Source: Vigna angularis
Taxonomy: Eukaryota > Streptophyta > Magnoliopsida > Fabales > Fabaceae
Direction: 5' to 3'
DNA: 64,000 bases
NCBI RefSeq assembly: GCF_016808095.1
Contig: NC_068974.1
Location: 14,384,001-14,448,000 of the forward strand
In this document: positions 22,664 to 33,938 of the stretch, piece after piece
How positions within the stretch are numbered: the stretch's first letter is position 1
How the letters are laid out: every line of letters begins with the position of its first letter
Translations under genes and position numbers: made by a program
Notes under the pieces: generated by a model
What the model was told of the DNA's origin: nothing
Seen by the model: the letters and a program-made list of their open reading frames with translations, nothing else
Database searches by the model: none

Positions 22664-25600
22664 CCATCCCTCAAGATGAACATGGATATTATGCATGTTT
22701 AGCTTGGAAGTAACAGTATTAAAAGGAGAAGGATAAAGAGATTTTGTAAAAACATCTACAACTTGATTGGTAGAAGAAACATGGAGAAGTTTGATAAGAC
22801 CATCTTGAAGCTTTTGTCTAGTAACGTGACAGTCTATATCAATATGCTTGGTTCGTTCATGAAAAGTGGGATTTTTGGCAATGTGGATAGCAGAATTGTT
22901 GTCACAGTAAACAGAATAAGGGGTCGGACACGGTATATGCAAATCTTTTAAAAGATATTGCAGCCATTGTAATTCACAAGTTAAGGAAGCTAAAGATCTG
23001 TATTCGGCTTCAGAAGAAGACTTGGAAACGGTGGTTTGTTTCTTTGATTTCCAGGAGATAAGAGCAGTTCCAAGAAAAATGCAAAAACCAGAGATGGATC
23101 TTCTAGTGGTAGCACAGGTAGCCCAATCAGAGTCAGAATAGGCATGAATGCGGAAGGAGTTATTTGCGGCATATAATAGACCAGAACCAGGAGCATTCTT
23201 TAAGTATCTAAGAATCCTCATGGCTTGTTGCATGTGAGGTTGGCGAGGAGTGAAGATAAACTGACTAAGTTGTTGTACAGCAAAAGTAATGTCAGGCCGT
23301 GTATGAGTGAGATAAAGGAGACGACCAATGAGACACCGATAAGAGGAAGGATTAGTGAGAAGAGGGCCGTCAACAGCATGAAGTTTGATAGAAGGATCAG
23401 CAGGGGTAGAAGCAGGTTTACAGCCTAACATACCAGCTTCAGAAATTAATTCAAGACAATATTTTCTTTGATTAATACATATCCCAGCTTGAGATCTAGC
23501 AATTTCAGAGCCTAGAAAAAATTTAAGATCTCCAAGATTTTTAATGTGAAACTTGCTGTGTAGATGATCTTTGACAGTGGTAATTTCAGACAGATTATTT
23601 CCAGAAAGAAGTATATCGTCAACATATACCAGAATAATAGTGATAGCAGAAGGAGAATGTTTGATAAAAAGAGAGTGGTCGGCAGAGCTTGGTTTAAAAC
23701 CAAGAGAAAACAACTCAGATGTGAGTTTATGATTCCAGTTTCTGCTAGCTTGTTTTAAACCATAAAGAGACTTTTGAAGTTTGCAGACGAGATTAGGAGT
23801 AGATGAACAGAGACCAGGAGGAGGCTTCATATATATTTCTTCAGATAAATCACCATGAAGAAAAGCATTATCGACATCCAATTGATGAAGAAACCATTTA
23901 TTGATGGCAGCAAGAGCAAGAACGAGCCGAACCGTGGTGATTTTAACGACAGGTGAGAAAGTTTCATAGTAATCCAATCCTTCAGTTTGAGTGTAACCTC
24001 TTGCCACTAAAAGATCTTTGTATCGGTCAATAGAGCCATCCGGCTTATGCTTTATACGATATACCCAACGACAGCTGATAGGTTTCTTACCAGTAGGGAG
24101 ATTCACCAAAGTCCATGTCTGATTTCTTTCAAGAGCAGCAAGTTCAGAATTCATAGCATGTTGCCAACATTCAAACTTGCTAGCTTCTTTAAAGGAAAAA
24201 GGTTCAACTTGAGCAGAAATATTATGACAAAAAGAAGTGTGGTTAGAGGAACAATTAGTATAAGAAAGAAACAAATGCATGGGATACGGGGTAGTATGGG
24301 TTGGTTGAATGCCAGAAGTAGTACCACAGTAGTAATGATCAAGATAGTTAGGTCGAGTTTTGTTTCTAAGAGAAATTCTTTGTTCAACAGTGGGAATAAT
24401 GATACTATCAGAAGTAGGATGAGAAATGTTACTAGGTGAATGATTTGAAGCAATGGGAATAGGTAGAATAGTAGGAAAATCAAAGAAAATAACATCAGAA
24501 TTATCATCATGTGTAGGAGAGGAAGGTGAAGTAGAACAATTTTTATAGGGAAAAATATATTCATGAAAAATGACATGGCGTGAAAGGATAGTAGAATGTG
24601 AATGCAAATCATACAGCACAAACCCTTTGGTTCCAGATTTGTATCCAAGAAAAATGCATTTAGTACTTCTGGAATCAAGTTTTGTACGTCCTGCAATAGC
24701 AGAGCTGGAGTATGATAAGCATCCAAAGACTTTCAGATTTGAAAAATCAGGTTTGATAGAATAAACTAATTCATAAGGAGATTTATTGTGAAGAAAAGGT
24801 GTTGGAAGTCTATTAATAATGTGAATGGCAAGTTTTATAGCATAAGACCAAAAAATGTTAGGAACTTTAGATTGAAAAAGGAGAGAACGACAAACATTAA
24901 GAATATGTTGATGCTTCCTTTCAACAATGCCATTTTGTTGAGGAGTAGCAATACAAGTAGTTTCATGAAAAATACCTTTAGTAGAATAAAAATCATTAAG
25001 AAGAACTTTTTTGCCATTGTCAGATCTTAGAATTTTAAGTGTACAGGAAAACTGGTTTTCAGTTAAAAGAATAAATTTTGGAAGTAAGGTTTTAACATCA
25101 AATTTGTGTTTCAAAAGAAGAATCCATGTGAAACGACTATAATCATCAACAACAGTTAAAAAATATTTGTATCCATCAATAGAACAAATAGAAAGGGGGC
25201 CCCAAATGTCAACATGAATGAGATGAAAGAAACGAGGAGATTTAGTTTTGCTAACAAAGAAATGAAGACGTTTTTGTTTGGCAAAAGCACAAGCATCACA
25301 ATCATCAATAGATTGAAAGGAAATATCAGTATATTGAGAGGCTAAAGTTTGAAAAACTTTATTTGAAGGATGTCCAAGTTTCATGTGCCACATATTACAA
25401 GAATCACTGGAACTATTATGACAAGCAGAATTAAAAATGTTTAATTCAGATGTAGTTGTTGGATTATTGCTAAGATAAAAAAGGCCCTTGTATTTCTTAG
25501 CTACTCCAATAGTCTGGTAAGTATCCATCTCCGCAATGAGACAACTATTTTGATGAAAAACGATGAGGAAATTATTGGAATGTAATAGTTTAAAAATAGA

Positions 25601-26953
25601 AATAAGATGAACAGAGAAATTGGGAACAAAAAGAGTATTATGCAAAATCAAATTGCCTAAAATGACAGTACCAGAAAATTTAGCAGTAACAAAACTGTGA
25701 TTTGGTAAACGTATCGAAATAGGAGTGATGGGATGTAAAGAATGAAAAAGAAATTTTGAAGAACATATATGATCAGTAGCGCCACTATCTATAATCCAAG
25801 AAGAAAAATTAAGTGAAGAAAAAGAACCTGAGGACTCTAGAGTGCATTGATTAACACTGGCCTCCCTAGTAGTAGGAGATTGAGATTGTTTCAATAAACC
25901 AAGAATGGCATCATACTGATCTTGAGAAAAGGTGCAAGGAATTTGAGTTTTATCAGCGGAAGAATCAGTGGAGGTGTGTGAAACACCATCAGTCAGGTTG
26001 GCAGAAGGATTGGAGATGGCAAAATTAGGTTTGATGATGGGTTTATAACCTTGAGGAAGACCATATTTGATCCAGCAATTATCAGAAGTATGATTGGTTC
26101 GTTTGCAATGATCGCAGTATTTGGAACGACCACCATATTTAGGAATGCGTCTACGTCCACGACCAGAAGAAACACCAGGACGATCGGTCTTATAAGGCTT
26201 GTACTGAGGATCGTGAGAATTGAAATTGGCCATGGAATCTTGTGGAATTTGTGAGGAAGAATTGTGAAATTCGCGTTCTTGTTGAAGAATCAAAGAAAAA
26301 GTTTTGGTAAGAGTCGGCATGGGTTCCATTAGCATGATTTGAGAATGTAAAGAAGAGAATTCATCGTTTAACCCACGTAGAAACTTGATTACAGAATCAT
26401 CACTACGCTCTTGTTGAATCTTGATCAATAATCCACAATTGTAAGGAGAATGACAGGTACAGACAAGAATGGTTTGATACAGAGAAAGCTCTTTCCAAAT
26501 TATTTGAAGACGAGTATAATACTGAGATACAGTGGAATCACCTTGTTTGCAAGAGTGAAGAGCTTCTTGAAGATCAGCAATACGAAACTTATCACCATGA
26601 GAAAAACGTTGAAGGAGATCAGTCCAAATTTCGTAGGCAGATTCCATCCACATAACGGATTGTTTTATGGGAAGCGTCATGGATCGCGTCAACCAGGAAA
26701 TCACCATCTTGTTGCAGCGTTTCCAGGCTTGCTGAAGGACATCATCAGTAGGAGGGCAAGAAACACTGCCAAGGACAAATTTTTCTTTATTCTTGGTTTC
26801 AAGAGCAACGAGCATATCATGCTGCCATTGTTGATAGTTGTTGTCAGAAAGGAGAGGAGTGACAAGAACAAGAGCTGGGTTCTGACCGGGATGGAGAAAT
26901 AGAGGATTAGCAGGGTTAGAAAGATATTCGGTGGTGGAAATGGAGAAAGCCAT
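22661..26953 (-). CDS. Ty1/copia gag-pol polyprotein
   Basis: A single 1430-residue frame. Domains in order: gag (about 20-230); CCHC zinc knuckle from Cys280 (CDHCKRTNHTSDNC); aspartic protease with Asp389 (WIIDSGATDHIC); GAG-pre-integrase (MWHMKLGHPS); integrase core with Asp582 (HVDIWGPL), Asp645 (RSDNGK) and Glu678 (VERKHQH); reverse transcriptase with YVDD at 1110-1113; and RNase H near the C-terminus (SSEAEYRSLA, TKHIDIDCH). All catalytic residues are present and no stop interrupts it, so it may still be active or recently was. It starts at ATG 26953, 38 bases after the 5' LTR, and ends in the first codon of the 3' LTR. The product would copy the element through RNA in cytoplasmic particles. 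Confidence 0.97.
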   Translation of the reverse strand: MAFSISTTEYLSNPANPLFLHPGQNPALVLVTPLLSDNNYQQWQHDMLVALETKNKEKFVLGSVSCPPTDDVLQQAWKRCNKMVISWLTRSMTLPIKQSVMWMESAYEIWTDLLQRFSHGDKFRIADLQEALHSCKQGDSTVSQYYTRLQIIWKELSLYQTILVCTCHSPYNCGLLIKIQQERSDDSVIKFLRGLNDEFSSLHSQIMLMEPMPTLTKTFSLILQQEREFHNSSSQIPQDSMANFNSHDPQYKPYKTDRPGVSSGRGRRRIPKYGGRSKYCDHCKRTNHTSDNCWIKYGLPQGYKPIIKPNFAISNPSANLTDGVSHTSTDSSADKTQIPCTFSQDQYDAILGLLKQSQSPTTREASVNQCTLESSGSFSSLNFSSWIIDSGATDHICSSKFLFHSLHPITPISIRLPNHSFVTAKFSGTVILGNLILHNTLFVPNFSVHLISIFKLLHSNNFLIVFHQNSCLIAEMDTYQTIGVAKKYKGLFYLSNNPTTTSELNIFNSACHNSSSDSCNMWHMKLGHPSNKVFQTLASQYTDISFQSIDDCDACAFAKQKRLHFFVSKTKSPRFFHLIHVDIWGPLSICSIDGYKYFLTVVDDYSRFTWILLLKHKFDVKTLLPKFILLTENQFSCTLKILRSDNGKKVLLNDFYSTKGIFHETTCIATPQQNGIVERKHQHILNVCRSLLFQSKVPNIFWSYAIKLAIHIINRLPTPFLHNKSPYELVYSIKPDFSNLKVFGCLSYSSSAIAGRTKLDSRSTKCIFLGYKSGTKGFVLYDLHSHSTILSRHVIFHEYIFPYKNCSTSPSSPTHDDNSDVIFFDFPTILPIPIASNHSPSNISHPTSDSIIIPTVEQRISLRNKTRPNYLDHYYCGTTSGIQPTHTTPYPMHLFLSYTNCSSNHTSFCHNISAQVEPFSFKEASKFECWQHAMNSELAALERNQTWTLVNLPTGKKPISCRWVYRIKHKPDGSIDRYKDLLVARGYTQTEGLDYYETFSPVVKITTVRLVLALAAINKWFLHQLDVDNAFLHGDLSEEIYMKPPPGLCSSTPNLVCKLQKSLYGLKQASRNWNHKLTSELFSLGFKPSSADHSLFIKHSPSAITIILVYVDDILLSGNNLSEITTVKDHLHSKFHIKNLGDLKFFLGSEIARSQAGICINQRKYCLELISEAGMLGCKPASTPADPSIKLHAVDGPLLTNPSSYRCLIGRLLYLTHTRPDITFAVQQLSQFIFTPRQPHMQQAMRILRYLKNAPGSGLLYAANNSFRIHAYSDSDWATCATTRRSISGFCIFLGTALISWKSKKQTTVSKSSSEAEYRSLASLTCELQWLQYLLKDLHIPCPTPYSVYCDNNSAIHIAKNPTFHERTKHIDIDCHVTRQKLQDGLIKLLHVSSTNQVVDVFTKSLYPSPFNTVTSKLNMHNIHVHLEGW

Positions 26954-26980
26954 GAGAATAGAACAGAAAAGTATTTGTCT

Positions 26981-26990
26981 TCTGATACCA
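26981..26990 (-). other. Copia primer binding site (initiator-Met tRNA)
   Basis: Read on the minus strand, TGGTATCAGA directly abuts the 5' LTR. This matches the plant initiator methionine tRNA 3' end used by most plant copia elements. Confidence 0.95.
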
Positions 26991-27357
26991 TGTAAATGAT
27001 CACAGAAACGAGATAGAGAAAACCAGAAAGAACAAACTGAAAATGAATTGTATTGAAAAGTTACGGAAATTACAATAAAACAAAGTATTTATACAGGAAA
27101 AAAAGAAGAAACAACTAAGAAAAGTAAAACGCAGACCGAGCTGCTTCCTAGACCGATCGTCCTAGAGTAGAGACGATCGGTAGAGAGCAGACAACTGAAC
27201 CTATCGACCGGAACGACCGATCGTCCAAGAGTCCTTACCGATCAGTGGTGACGATCGGTAAGAACGATCGGTAAAGAAAAGGATTACAATCAAACCGATC
27301 GTCCAAACAGTAATGACGAGCGTTAAAAACGATCGGTAATGTAAAAGGTCTCTATCA
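26991..27357 (-). repeat. Copia 5' LTR
   Basis: 367 bases, 13 longer than the 3' copy because of an extra ggtaagaacgatc unit, a local duplication of the CGATCGG motif. TATAAATA on the minus strand at 27086-27093 marks the likely promoter. Confidence 0.95.
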
Positions 27358-27362
27358 CCGTG

Positions 27363-28942
27363 CCTCCCCGTGGCCGACCGAGAAAGTCGCCGGCACTGCC
27401 ACACACCGCAGCATTTCCGACACCGCGGAGCCCAGACAACGACGCCGCTGCTCGCACCTCCGCCACTCTTTGCTGCCAGGGTCATTGCCGGTCGTGACGA
27501 AACGGCCACCGCGACCCAGCCACCGCGAACCAGCCACTGTTGAGACCAATCGCCGGCCGTTACTGGGGCTCTTTCCTTTTCTCGCGTGCTCTTTCCGGAT
27601 CCACCCTCGCTGCGCCTCGATCCGATCACCGTGGACTACGAACCAAGGTCGTACCGGCGATGCAACCCGCTACTCTCGCCGGAGCTCGCTTCCTCACCGG
27701 CATCACCACTCCACTTTTCTCGTTCCCTCTTTTTAGTTATTAGTTTGGTGTTTTTATTTGATGGGTGGATGATGATCAGAGGGTTGTTTTCGGTGTTGGA
27801 GAATGGAGAGGGATTGGGCGGAGGCTATCCGGGGAGTGAGTGGGTGAATAGAAATGATATTGGTGCTTGGGTGATGGGAGCAGAGAGGTGGTTACGGGTG
27901 AGGTTTAGCCGTGAGTATCAAGATAATAGTTATGGGTAAATCTGGATGATGAAGTGAGTGATTGACTATGCTTGAAGCTGGAGGTGTTAGAGATGAAGAA
28001 GAAAAAAAGATGAAGATGATGGGGGCTGGCCGTGAGGTAAGGTGAAGGCAAGGTGAAGATGGGGTGATGAGCAGAGGCATCAGTGCCATGAAGGGATGTG
28101 TTCCTCACGGGTATTCCACTATGGTGATTGGTCTTGAAATCAAAGAACTTGAGGATGTTGAACCAATGATGCAGTCTGAAACGTCAATTTGATCATTCTT
28201 GTATGTCGGCATGGGATCTGTGTATTGGTCCGTTCATTCGGTTTGATACAGGTGAAGGATGATCTTGAGATGGAAGGTAGCTACGGCCGAAATTATTGCT
28301 CAGGTTGAGGTTGTTAGATAGAAAAATTATTTCCGCTTTTGTTTTGCTTTGATGTTTTTTAATTACGTGTTACCTGGGTATTAAAGGATATTGAAGTTTT
28401 GATATTACACACCTATTTTCTATTGTCCTTAAACATTATTGGTTCATCTCCAGATCGCAAAAGGAAAACATATATATAAGCATATAGACGTGCATGGCTA
28501 AAGGGTTTCAATATACGAAAACTTACCTTCGGAGCTTCAAGATGCGTCTCCCTTTTAGTTTTCCTCCTGTATCTTCCTCTGTAAGGTCTGTTTTTTCAGA
28601 AAATGGATCCTCCTTCCCCGTCTCCTCCCGCCCTTCAGTTTGTGATCAATCAGATTTAAAGAACACCAATCCTGCTGCACTGCTTCTTAGTAGCTCAGAC
28701 ACATCCCTCCGACACATTCCTTAATCCGGGATTCTTGTTTTATCTTCTTTTGTTTTTTTCTTTTGACAACTTTCCAGGAATTCGGAGACACATCCCCTGA
28801 TTCGGGATTTCTGTTTTGGCACATAACAATTACTGTCAGACCTTGGAAATTCCACCTGTCTGACCTTGAGATTTTGAACCCAAAAACCCTCCGTCAGACT
28901 CATTAAAAACGCACTTGGAAACCCCTCTGCGCTGACGCCAGG
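27363..28942 (+). other. Interior of the Ogre/Tat-type LTR, no gene
   Basis: GC-rich at 27363-27720, then G-rich and AT-rich sequence. The first five bases repeat the copia target site, so this is the continuation of 22309. Frames on both strands of the GC-rich part are mutual shadows with no domain. A ~70-bp direct repeat with gggattcttgttttat / gggatttctgttttgg occurs near 28725 and 28803. Confidence 0.5.
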
Positions 28943-31249
28943 TGTCACTAAACGAGGATCTGAAATCAGTTAGTGGAATGCAGGTGTCAGCAGGAGAGCA
29001 GACGCTCGTCTTACGTGGGAAGGATAAATCATTTTTTCTGAAACCTTCTTCCCACTCTCTCTGCATGCACCCTTAGTCTTCCAAAAATCTGATCTTTCAT
29101 TTCCTCCTCCTTCTCACTAGAAACCCTACCTTCTCTCTAAGAAAACTCACCCTTCTTCTTCTCCGATCTGCATTCAGGCACCGTAGGAACATCTCTGGCG
29201 TCCCAAGCTTCTACTTGAACCGAACAACTTTGGATTCTGAAACTGGTAAGTCCCTCATCTTTAGCTGTTCGTTCATTTGAGCATGCAAAGCCAAGCTTTT
29301 GTTGCACACGGCCACCTTATCTGAACCAATCTTGGTTTTCTGTAATTTGGTTAGTTTAAAGAGTTTGGTTGAGCGTTGTGGGTAGAACAAATATCATTTC
29401 TGCGAGCTGAGTTTTAGTCTGAAGTACGTACGTTCACTTTAAGAGGTAAGGGAAGCTTATTCAATTTAATTCGTATGATTGTATTGTGCTGTATGGACGT
29501 TCTGTGAGTTGTATGAAGCATGACTTTGTGATATTTGATTTTTGGTATATGATAATGATTATGAGTTAATGTATGAGAAATATGAAAATGTACTATGATA
29601 TGAGTATATGAAAATATGAAACTATATGCTGAGAAATGAGTTAAATGTAAATGAATTCTGAATATAAATCTCTCTATATGATTATGTACGTTCGTCATTG
29701 AACGGTCCTTGACCGTTCGGTGTTGATAGAAAACTTCTTTGAAATTGAATTCTTTCATTTGGGAAGAATTCTAGTTGAGGACGAACGCCCTATTGTAATA
29801 GTACTACGTTTGAGCGTTCGGCCAAGCGTAGATGTCTTGAGTGTTATGTGAGGAATTGAGAATCTTGTAAGCATATACCTAAATACTTAGTCATCCTTAT
29901 CCCCTATCTTCACCATCTCATAGTATATTTATTTCTATCACGAGTTTAAATCAGTGATGGGTCTCGACCCAAAGCGTTCGTGATGAGTGGCGCTCGGTCT
30001 TATACCAAACGCTCGTACTCGTCTTTAATTATCTAATTTGTTGAATTAGCGTTCGTCCAAATTTAGTAAAATCCTTTACCGTGTTCGGTCATTGACTGGC
30101 ATTTGGTTTCTGTAATTTAATTATTATAAGTATGGTTCTTTAATCGTCTTAAGGTGTCTATATCCATTGGATCCGGCCTAGAACCCCTATACTTAAATTA
30201 TTCTTTAAGTATTGATCTAAATTCACGAGAGTCAGTTCATTCAACTGATTCAAGCAGTAAATGACGTTCGTCATATGTGGTGTGTCATTGTAGTCGACTT
30301 TATTATATTCTGGAACGGGAGATTTCTCGAACTCGTTCCTTACGTTCGTCCTCGTTATGAAGAGGGTTGAACGTTCGGTATTTTATGTCCTTGGAACTGA
30401 AGATGAAAATGATATTAAAGTGAAAGGTTATAAAGAATGAATAGTATATGAGATGAATAAACGATTGTAGATTTTGAACGAGCGTTCCAGGGAGGAGCGA
30501 CTCTTGGATGAATATTGATATCGTAAAGTATGAACGTGGACAAGGCTTAATTGACAGTTCATCCTGATGTTCCGCGAGTACTCGTCCTCACGTAGAGGAG
30601 GGTAGGTCATGTGTGGGAACGGCAGGAGGTCCTAGTCCTTAGGAGTACTTTGGACTGATAGGGCTAACCTCGGGTGGCAGCTGTTGAGGGTATCCCAGTT
30701 ACTACATCACCCGGGTGCACGAACGTCGTAGCTACACAGATTCATACAGTCCGGACAGTCAGTCTAGTGATAGGCTTCGTACTGATATAATTATGGAATT
30801 ACTTTTGTGTGTTGAAATGTTTATTTTATATGTTGGTGTATGAATTAAATTACATAAGCTTACCCTGCATTTTTCATTGTGTTGTTTTGTCCTTGTACGT
30901 CCGTCTTGTCAATTGCAATGATCATCCGTGTGGATGTGAGCAGAAGGAGACGCATTGTTGGAAGATGTAATTGAAGAGGAGAATCTGGTGGACGTTGAAG
31001 TTAAGGCCGAGCCTTAGGTCGTTCGGTTAATTTTAGATGTTAGTTGTTTCGTTTTGATCGTTCAGTAATTGGTTTTGTAAAACCGTTCGATCCGGACTCT
31101 TCTTATTTCTATTAAATTGTAATTTAACTCTGTAGTCAATGTCGTTCGGCTTTTGAGCGTTGTTATTAATGTAAGACTGCACTGTTTATTGTGAAATGTA
31201 ATTAATTCTATTATATAGTTATTACTGTATTTTTGGGATGTTACATTAG

Positions 31250-31261
31250 TGGTATCAGAGC
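31250..31261 (+). other. Primer binding site of the gypsy fragment
   Basis: TGGTATCAGAGC, complementary to the 3' end of plant initiator Met tRNA, four bases after the LTR end. Confidence 0.9.
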
Positions 31262-31397
31262 AGTTTTGTTCTTTTAAGGACATTGTAGGTTATGAGTGCA
31301 CTATGTTTTTGCTATGTACTTAATTTTCGTTTGATGAGTTATTCTAAACTCTTTGAACTTAACTAACGACCGTTTTTCTCTGTTTTCCAGAGAACAA

Positions 31398-31676
31398 ATG
31401 GCACCCAGACCTCCTCCTCCGCCTCAACCCACCGAACGTGACGTGTCCGACAACACTAGGTTGTTGGAGTCAGTGATAGAAAGGTTACAGCAGCAGAACG
31501 CTGCCTTGATGCAGCAAAACTCGATCGCATTACAGAGTTTGGAAGCCGCTCGCGCAAACTCTGAAATGACCCAGAGACAATTAATGGAGATCCTAGCAAC
31601 CACCAGGAGCACACCGGGAGCACCAGGGGAAGGAACTGATCGTCAAAAAGATATGGAGAAGAGAAGCGCATGGTAG
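31398..31676 (+). pseudogene. Gag N-terminal fragment (chromovirus-like)
   Basis: 92 codons from ATG 31398. A Pro-rich start (MAPRPPPPPQP) is followed by a Gln-rich coiled-coil segment (ERLQQQNAALMQQNSIALQS), as in gag of plant Tekay-type chromoviruses. The frame stops at TAG 31674. The sequence then repeats gaggacgaacg twice and dissolves into poly-T, so capsid, nucleocapsid and pol are missing. Confidence 0.75.
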
Positions 31677-31829
31677 AGGACGAACGGTCAGGCAGGATAG
31701 AGGACGAACGTTTTTTTTTTGTTTTTTTTTTATTTATTTATTTTTTTTTTTTTATTTTACAGTCATGATGAAAATAAAATACAACAAACCTATTAGTCAA
31801 TCCGGATGAAATTGGGTGTTGACACTAGG

Positions 31830-32766
31830 TTTTGCATTGCCAATTTGTAATCACTTTATCAATTCTAACATCTATTGATCTACTGCTTTGAAGAACACAC
31901 AACAATGGCGTTGTGTTGTTGCGTTTTAATGTGTTATTGTTTTAGTATGTTGTAATGCAAATCTTTGAATATACCCATTGATACTCAGAAAATTAGTCAA
32001 AGCAAACCAAGACAGTAATCCATCATCCAACACATACACCATAACACACGTTCAATCATATCTTCGGTGAAATAATACCAATTATAATTCGGACATCCAT
32101 AAGTCAGAAACCAGTACGCATAAAGGTATTCAACAACACAAATCAGATTATCATTCCAGAATTAAGCCTACTTCTATTTGAAATATATCATATACCTTCT
32201 TCGTAATATCAAACCGACACAAATCCAAAGCCATCTTATACAGAACAATTTTTCAGCAGAGTTTTTTCTAAGACAGCACCAATTTTCTGCAGATTTATAT
32301 TCTAAAACAGCATCAATTTTCTGCAGTTATTTATTCTAAAATAGCACCAAGTTTCTGCAGATTCTTATTCTTATCAGCAGAGAATTCCCAGCAGCAATTT
32401 AACCAAACCAGAAATGTTTTGGTGTAGAAATTTTAATCCAAACAGCAAGACTTTGTAGTCCAGAAACAGTAATTAAAACAGTGTAAAAACAACAATAATA
32501 CAATGCCGAAACAGCCAGCCAACAATGCAGAACAACACTTATTTGATGCAGAAAATAGCCTAAAAGCCTACTGCAAAACAGCAGCGTTTTAATGAAAGAT
32601 ATTGGGTTCAAACCAGACAGATTTTGGGTGCAGTATTTAAGTCAAACTTCAAGGTTCTCTAATGCAGAGTTCTCTATCAAAACCACACATCACCGCCATT
32701 TTTTCTGCCTCGTGGTTATACAAAACAGCTTATACTCACATGAAATGGCAAATATAACATATTTGT
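31830..32766 (+). repeat. 3' flank of the RING-H2 unit, copy A
   Basis: After the CTAGG target duplication, the sequence continues the RING pseudogene flank (ccaatttgtaatcacttta...). It matches 47205-47850 and 49040-49600. It contains three ~33-bp units of the form tctaaaacagcaccaatttt-ctgcag. No ORF. It is cut at 32767 by the Retand-like element. Confidence 0.85.
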
Positions 32767-33531
32767 TGTTTCAGTAGAACTGTGTAGGCCGAGATATGTA
32801 CTCAATGAATCACCTTCGCTCCTTCCCCAGATACTGCGATGGTTGTGTCTCCTTCCTATGGCAAGCTCTTTGGGAGAAGATGGGCTGGGTACCTGCAAAG
32901 GCACTCCGATGCTCAAGTCAGAAAAGGATCAATCTAATTGTTTTCAGTTTTCTCAAAGAAGAAGATATTACTTTCTTTCTTAATTTTCTCCTTAGGGGAA
33001 AAAACGTACCTTTTTTCTCCTTTAGTTCACATATTTATCCTAGTAATAATGAACCGTTTACCTTAAATTCCGGTTGGATGAGAATCTGGTCCTGGAGAGT
33101 ATAACCGTTAAGTCGTGCTAGATACTGGGTCAGTTGACTCCGTGATTTGTGGCGCTATAACCGGATACGTCTAACTGCTCTATCAGGATTAATATATCCA
33201 TTTGGACCGAAACTTGACCGGCCGCCCTTTAGATCAATCAAATAGACGATCGTTAGATAACGATCGCTTACAACGGTTGATGTCAAGGGAGGCGGAGATC
33301 ACGATGTCCTTAAACGATCGTTCCTCTAAATAAGTGTACGATCGGTTAAAGACGACCGTTTGTTGTTTATCATTGGTGGTCGACTAAGTGGGCGATCGGT
33401 TAAGGACGACCGTATGCTGTCTATCTTGAGTGGTCGACTAAATGGGCGATCGGTTGAGGACGATCGTATGCTGTCTATCATCAGTGATCGACTGGGTTAT
33501 TGATCGACCGCTGTAGGTAACCTACTATACA
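32767..33531 (-). repeat. Retand-like 3' LTR
   Basis: Minus-strand reading starts TGTATAGTAGG and ends CTGAAACA. It holds several cgatcggttaaggacgaccg-type motifs near 33340-33470. The polypurine tract ggggggcatta lies just inside, at 33532-33542 on the minus strand. Confidence 0.95.
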
Positions 33532-33938
33532 TAATGCCCCCCGAGTCCGAGTGAACGAGCGTGGTTTGGGCCTGTGAATTTACTGTAGGACGACGAATGT
33601 ATTAGTGTGAGAGAAGCGCTACGCACCGTTTTGGGGTATGGTTTAGGGTTTCCCACCTCTCGGGAATGTGAAAAGTCACGAAATCTAAACCGTTAGATTG
33701 AAGGGATCCTACGGCGCAGGGCGGTCCGCCTTTCTTGCTTCTTTAATACGAAAGAGAATGAGAAGACGTGGGGAGTGAGGGCCCAGAAGGGCGTGGGACG
33801 TTTCTGGTTCGTGGTGACGATTATAACTGGGCGGCGCGTGAAGTAAATGAACTTAGCAGTAGGTTTAGGAGTAGGGCAGTGCTAGCAGATTGGGTAGAAA
33901 ATAGTTGTATTTTGAGAACCCTAGGTTATAAGTCGTGA

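Larger units (their letters stand above)
22310..27357 (-). mobile_element. Intact Ty1/copia retrotransposon
   Basis: Complete LTRs at both ends, a perfect target duplication CCGTG (22305-22309 and 27358-27362), an initiator-Met tRNA primer site and one uninterrupted gag-pol frame. The total is 5048 bases. The two LTRs differ at about 14 positions plus one 13-base gap, about 96% identity by eye, so it is fairly recent. It sits inside the Ogre/Tat-type LTR. Confidence 0.97.
28943..31676 (+). mobile_element. Truncated Ty3/gypsy chromovirus-like fragment
   Basis: The right boundary of the 5' LTR is clear: GATGTTACA at 31245, four bases, then TGGTATCAGAGC, an initiator-Met primer site (31250-31261). 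A gag start follows. No pol and no 3' LTR remain. The LTR body is rich in cgttcg motifs. The left LTR end is not certain; TGTCACTAAACG at 28943 is the best candidate, giving an LTR of about 2.3 kb. The 3' side is lost into a T-rich stretch after 31700. Confidence 0.65.
20750..31824 (+). mobile_element. Ogre/Tat-type LTR (solo-like) with nested elements
   Basis: It starts TGTCGCAACCGGGATCGCGA and ends GGGTGTTGACA, both typical of Ogre/Tat-lineage LTRs, and is flanked by a perfect 5-bp target duplication CTAGG (20745-20749, 31825-31829). No gag-pol of its own is visible. The own parts appear to be 20750-22309, 27363 to about 28900, and about 31690-31824. A copia element and a Ty3/gypsy fragment fill the rest. 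It is either a solo LTR or an element that lost its interior. The lineage is assigned from the LTR ends by recall. Confidence 0.65.

Noticed and set aside
22763..26902. Plus-strand frames across the copia element
   Set aside because: Shadows of the intact minus-strand polyprotein with no motifs of their own.
27201..27939. Overlapping frames in the GC-rich LTR part
   Set aside because: Both strands are open because of base composition, and no domain is seen.
29414..29758. 114-codon minus-strand frame in the chromovirus LTR
   Set aside because: His/Ile-rich translation of AT-rich LTR, no start context or domain.
31250..31261. Initiator Met tRNA fragment
   Set aside because: Only the 12 bases that match the tRNA 3' end are present, directly after an LTR; it is a primer binding site, not a tRNA gene.
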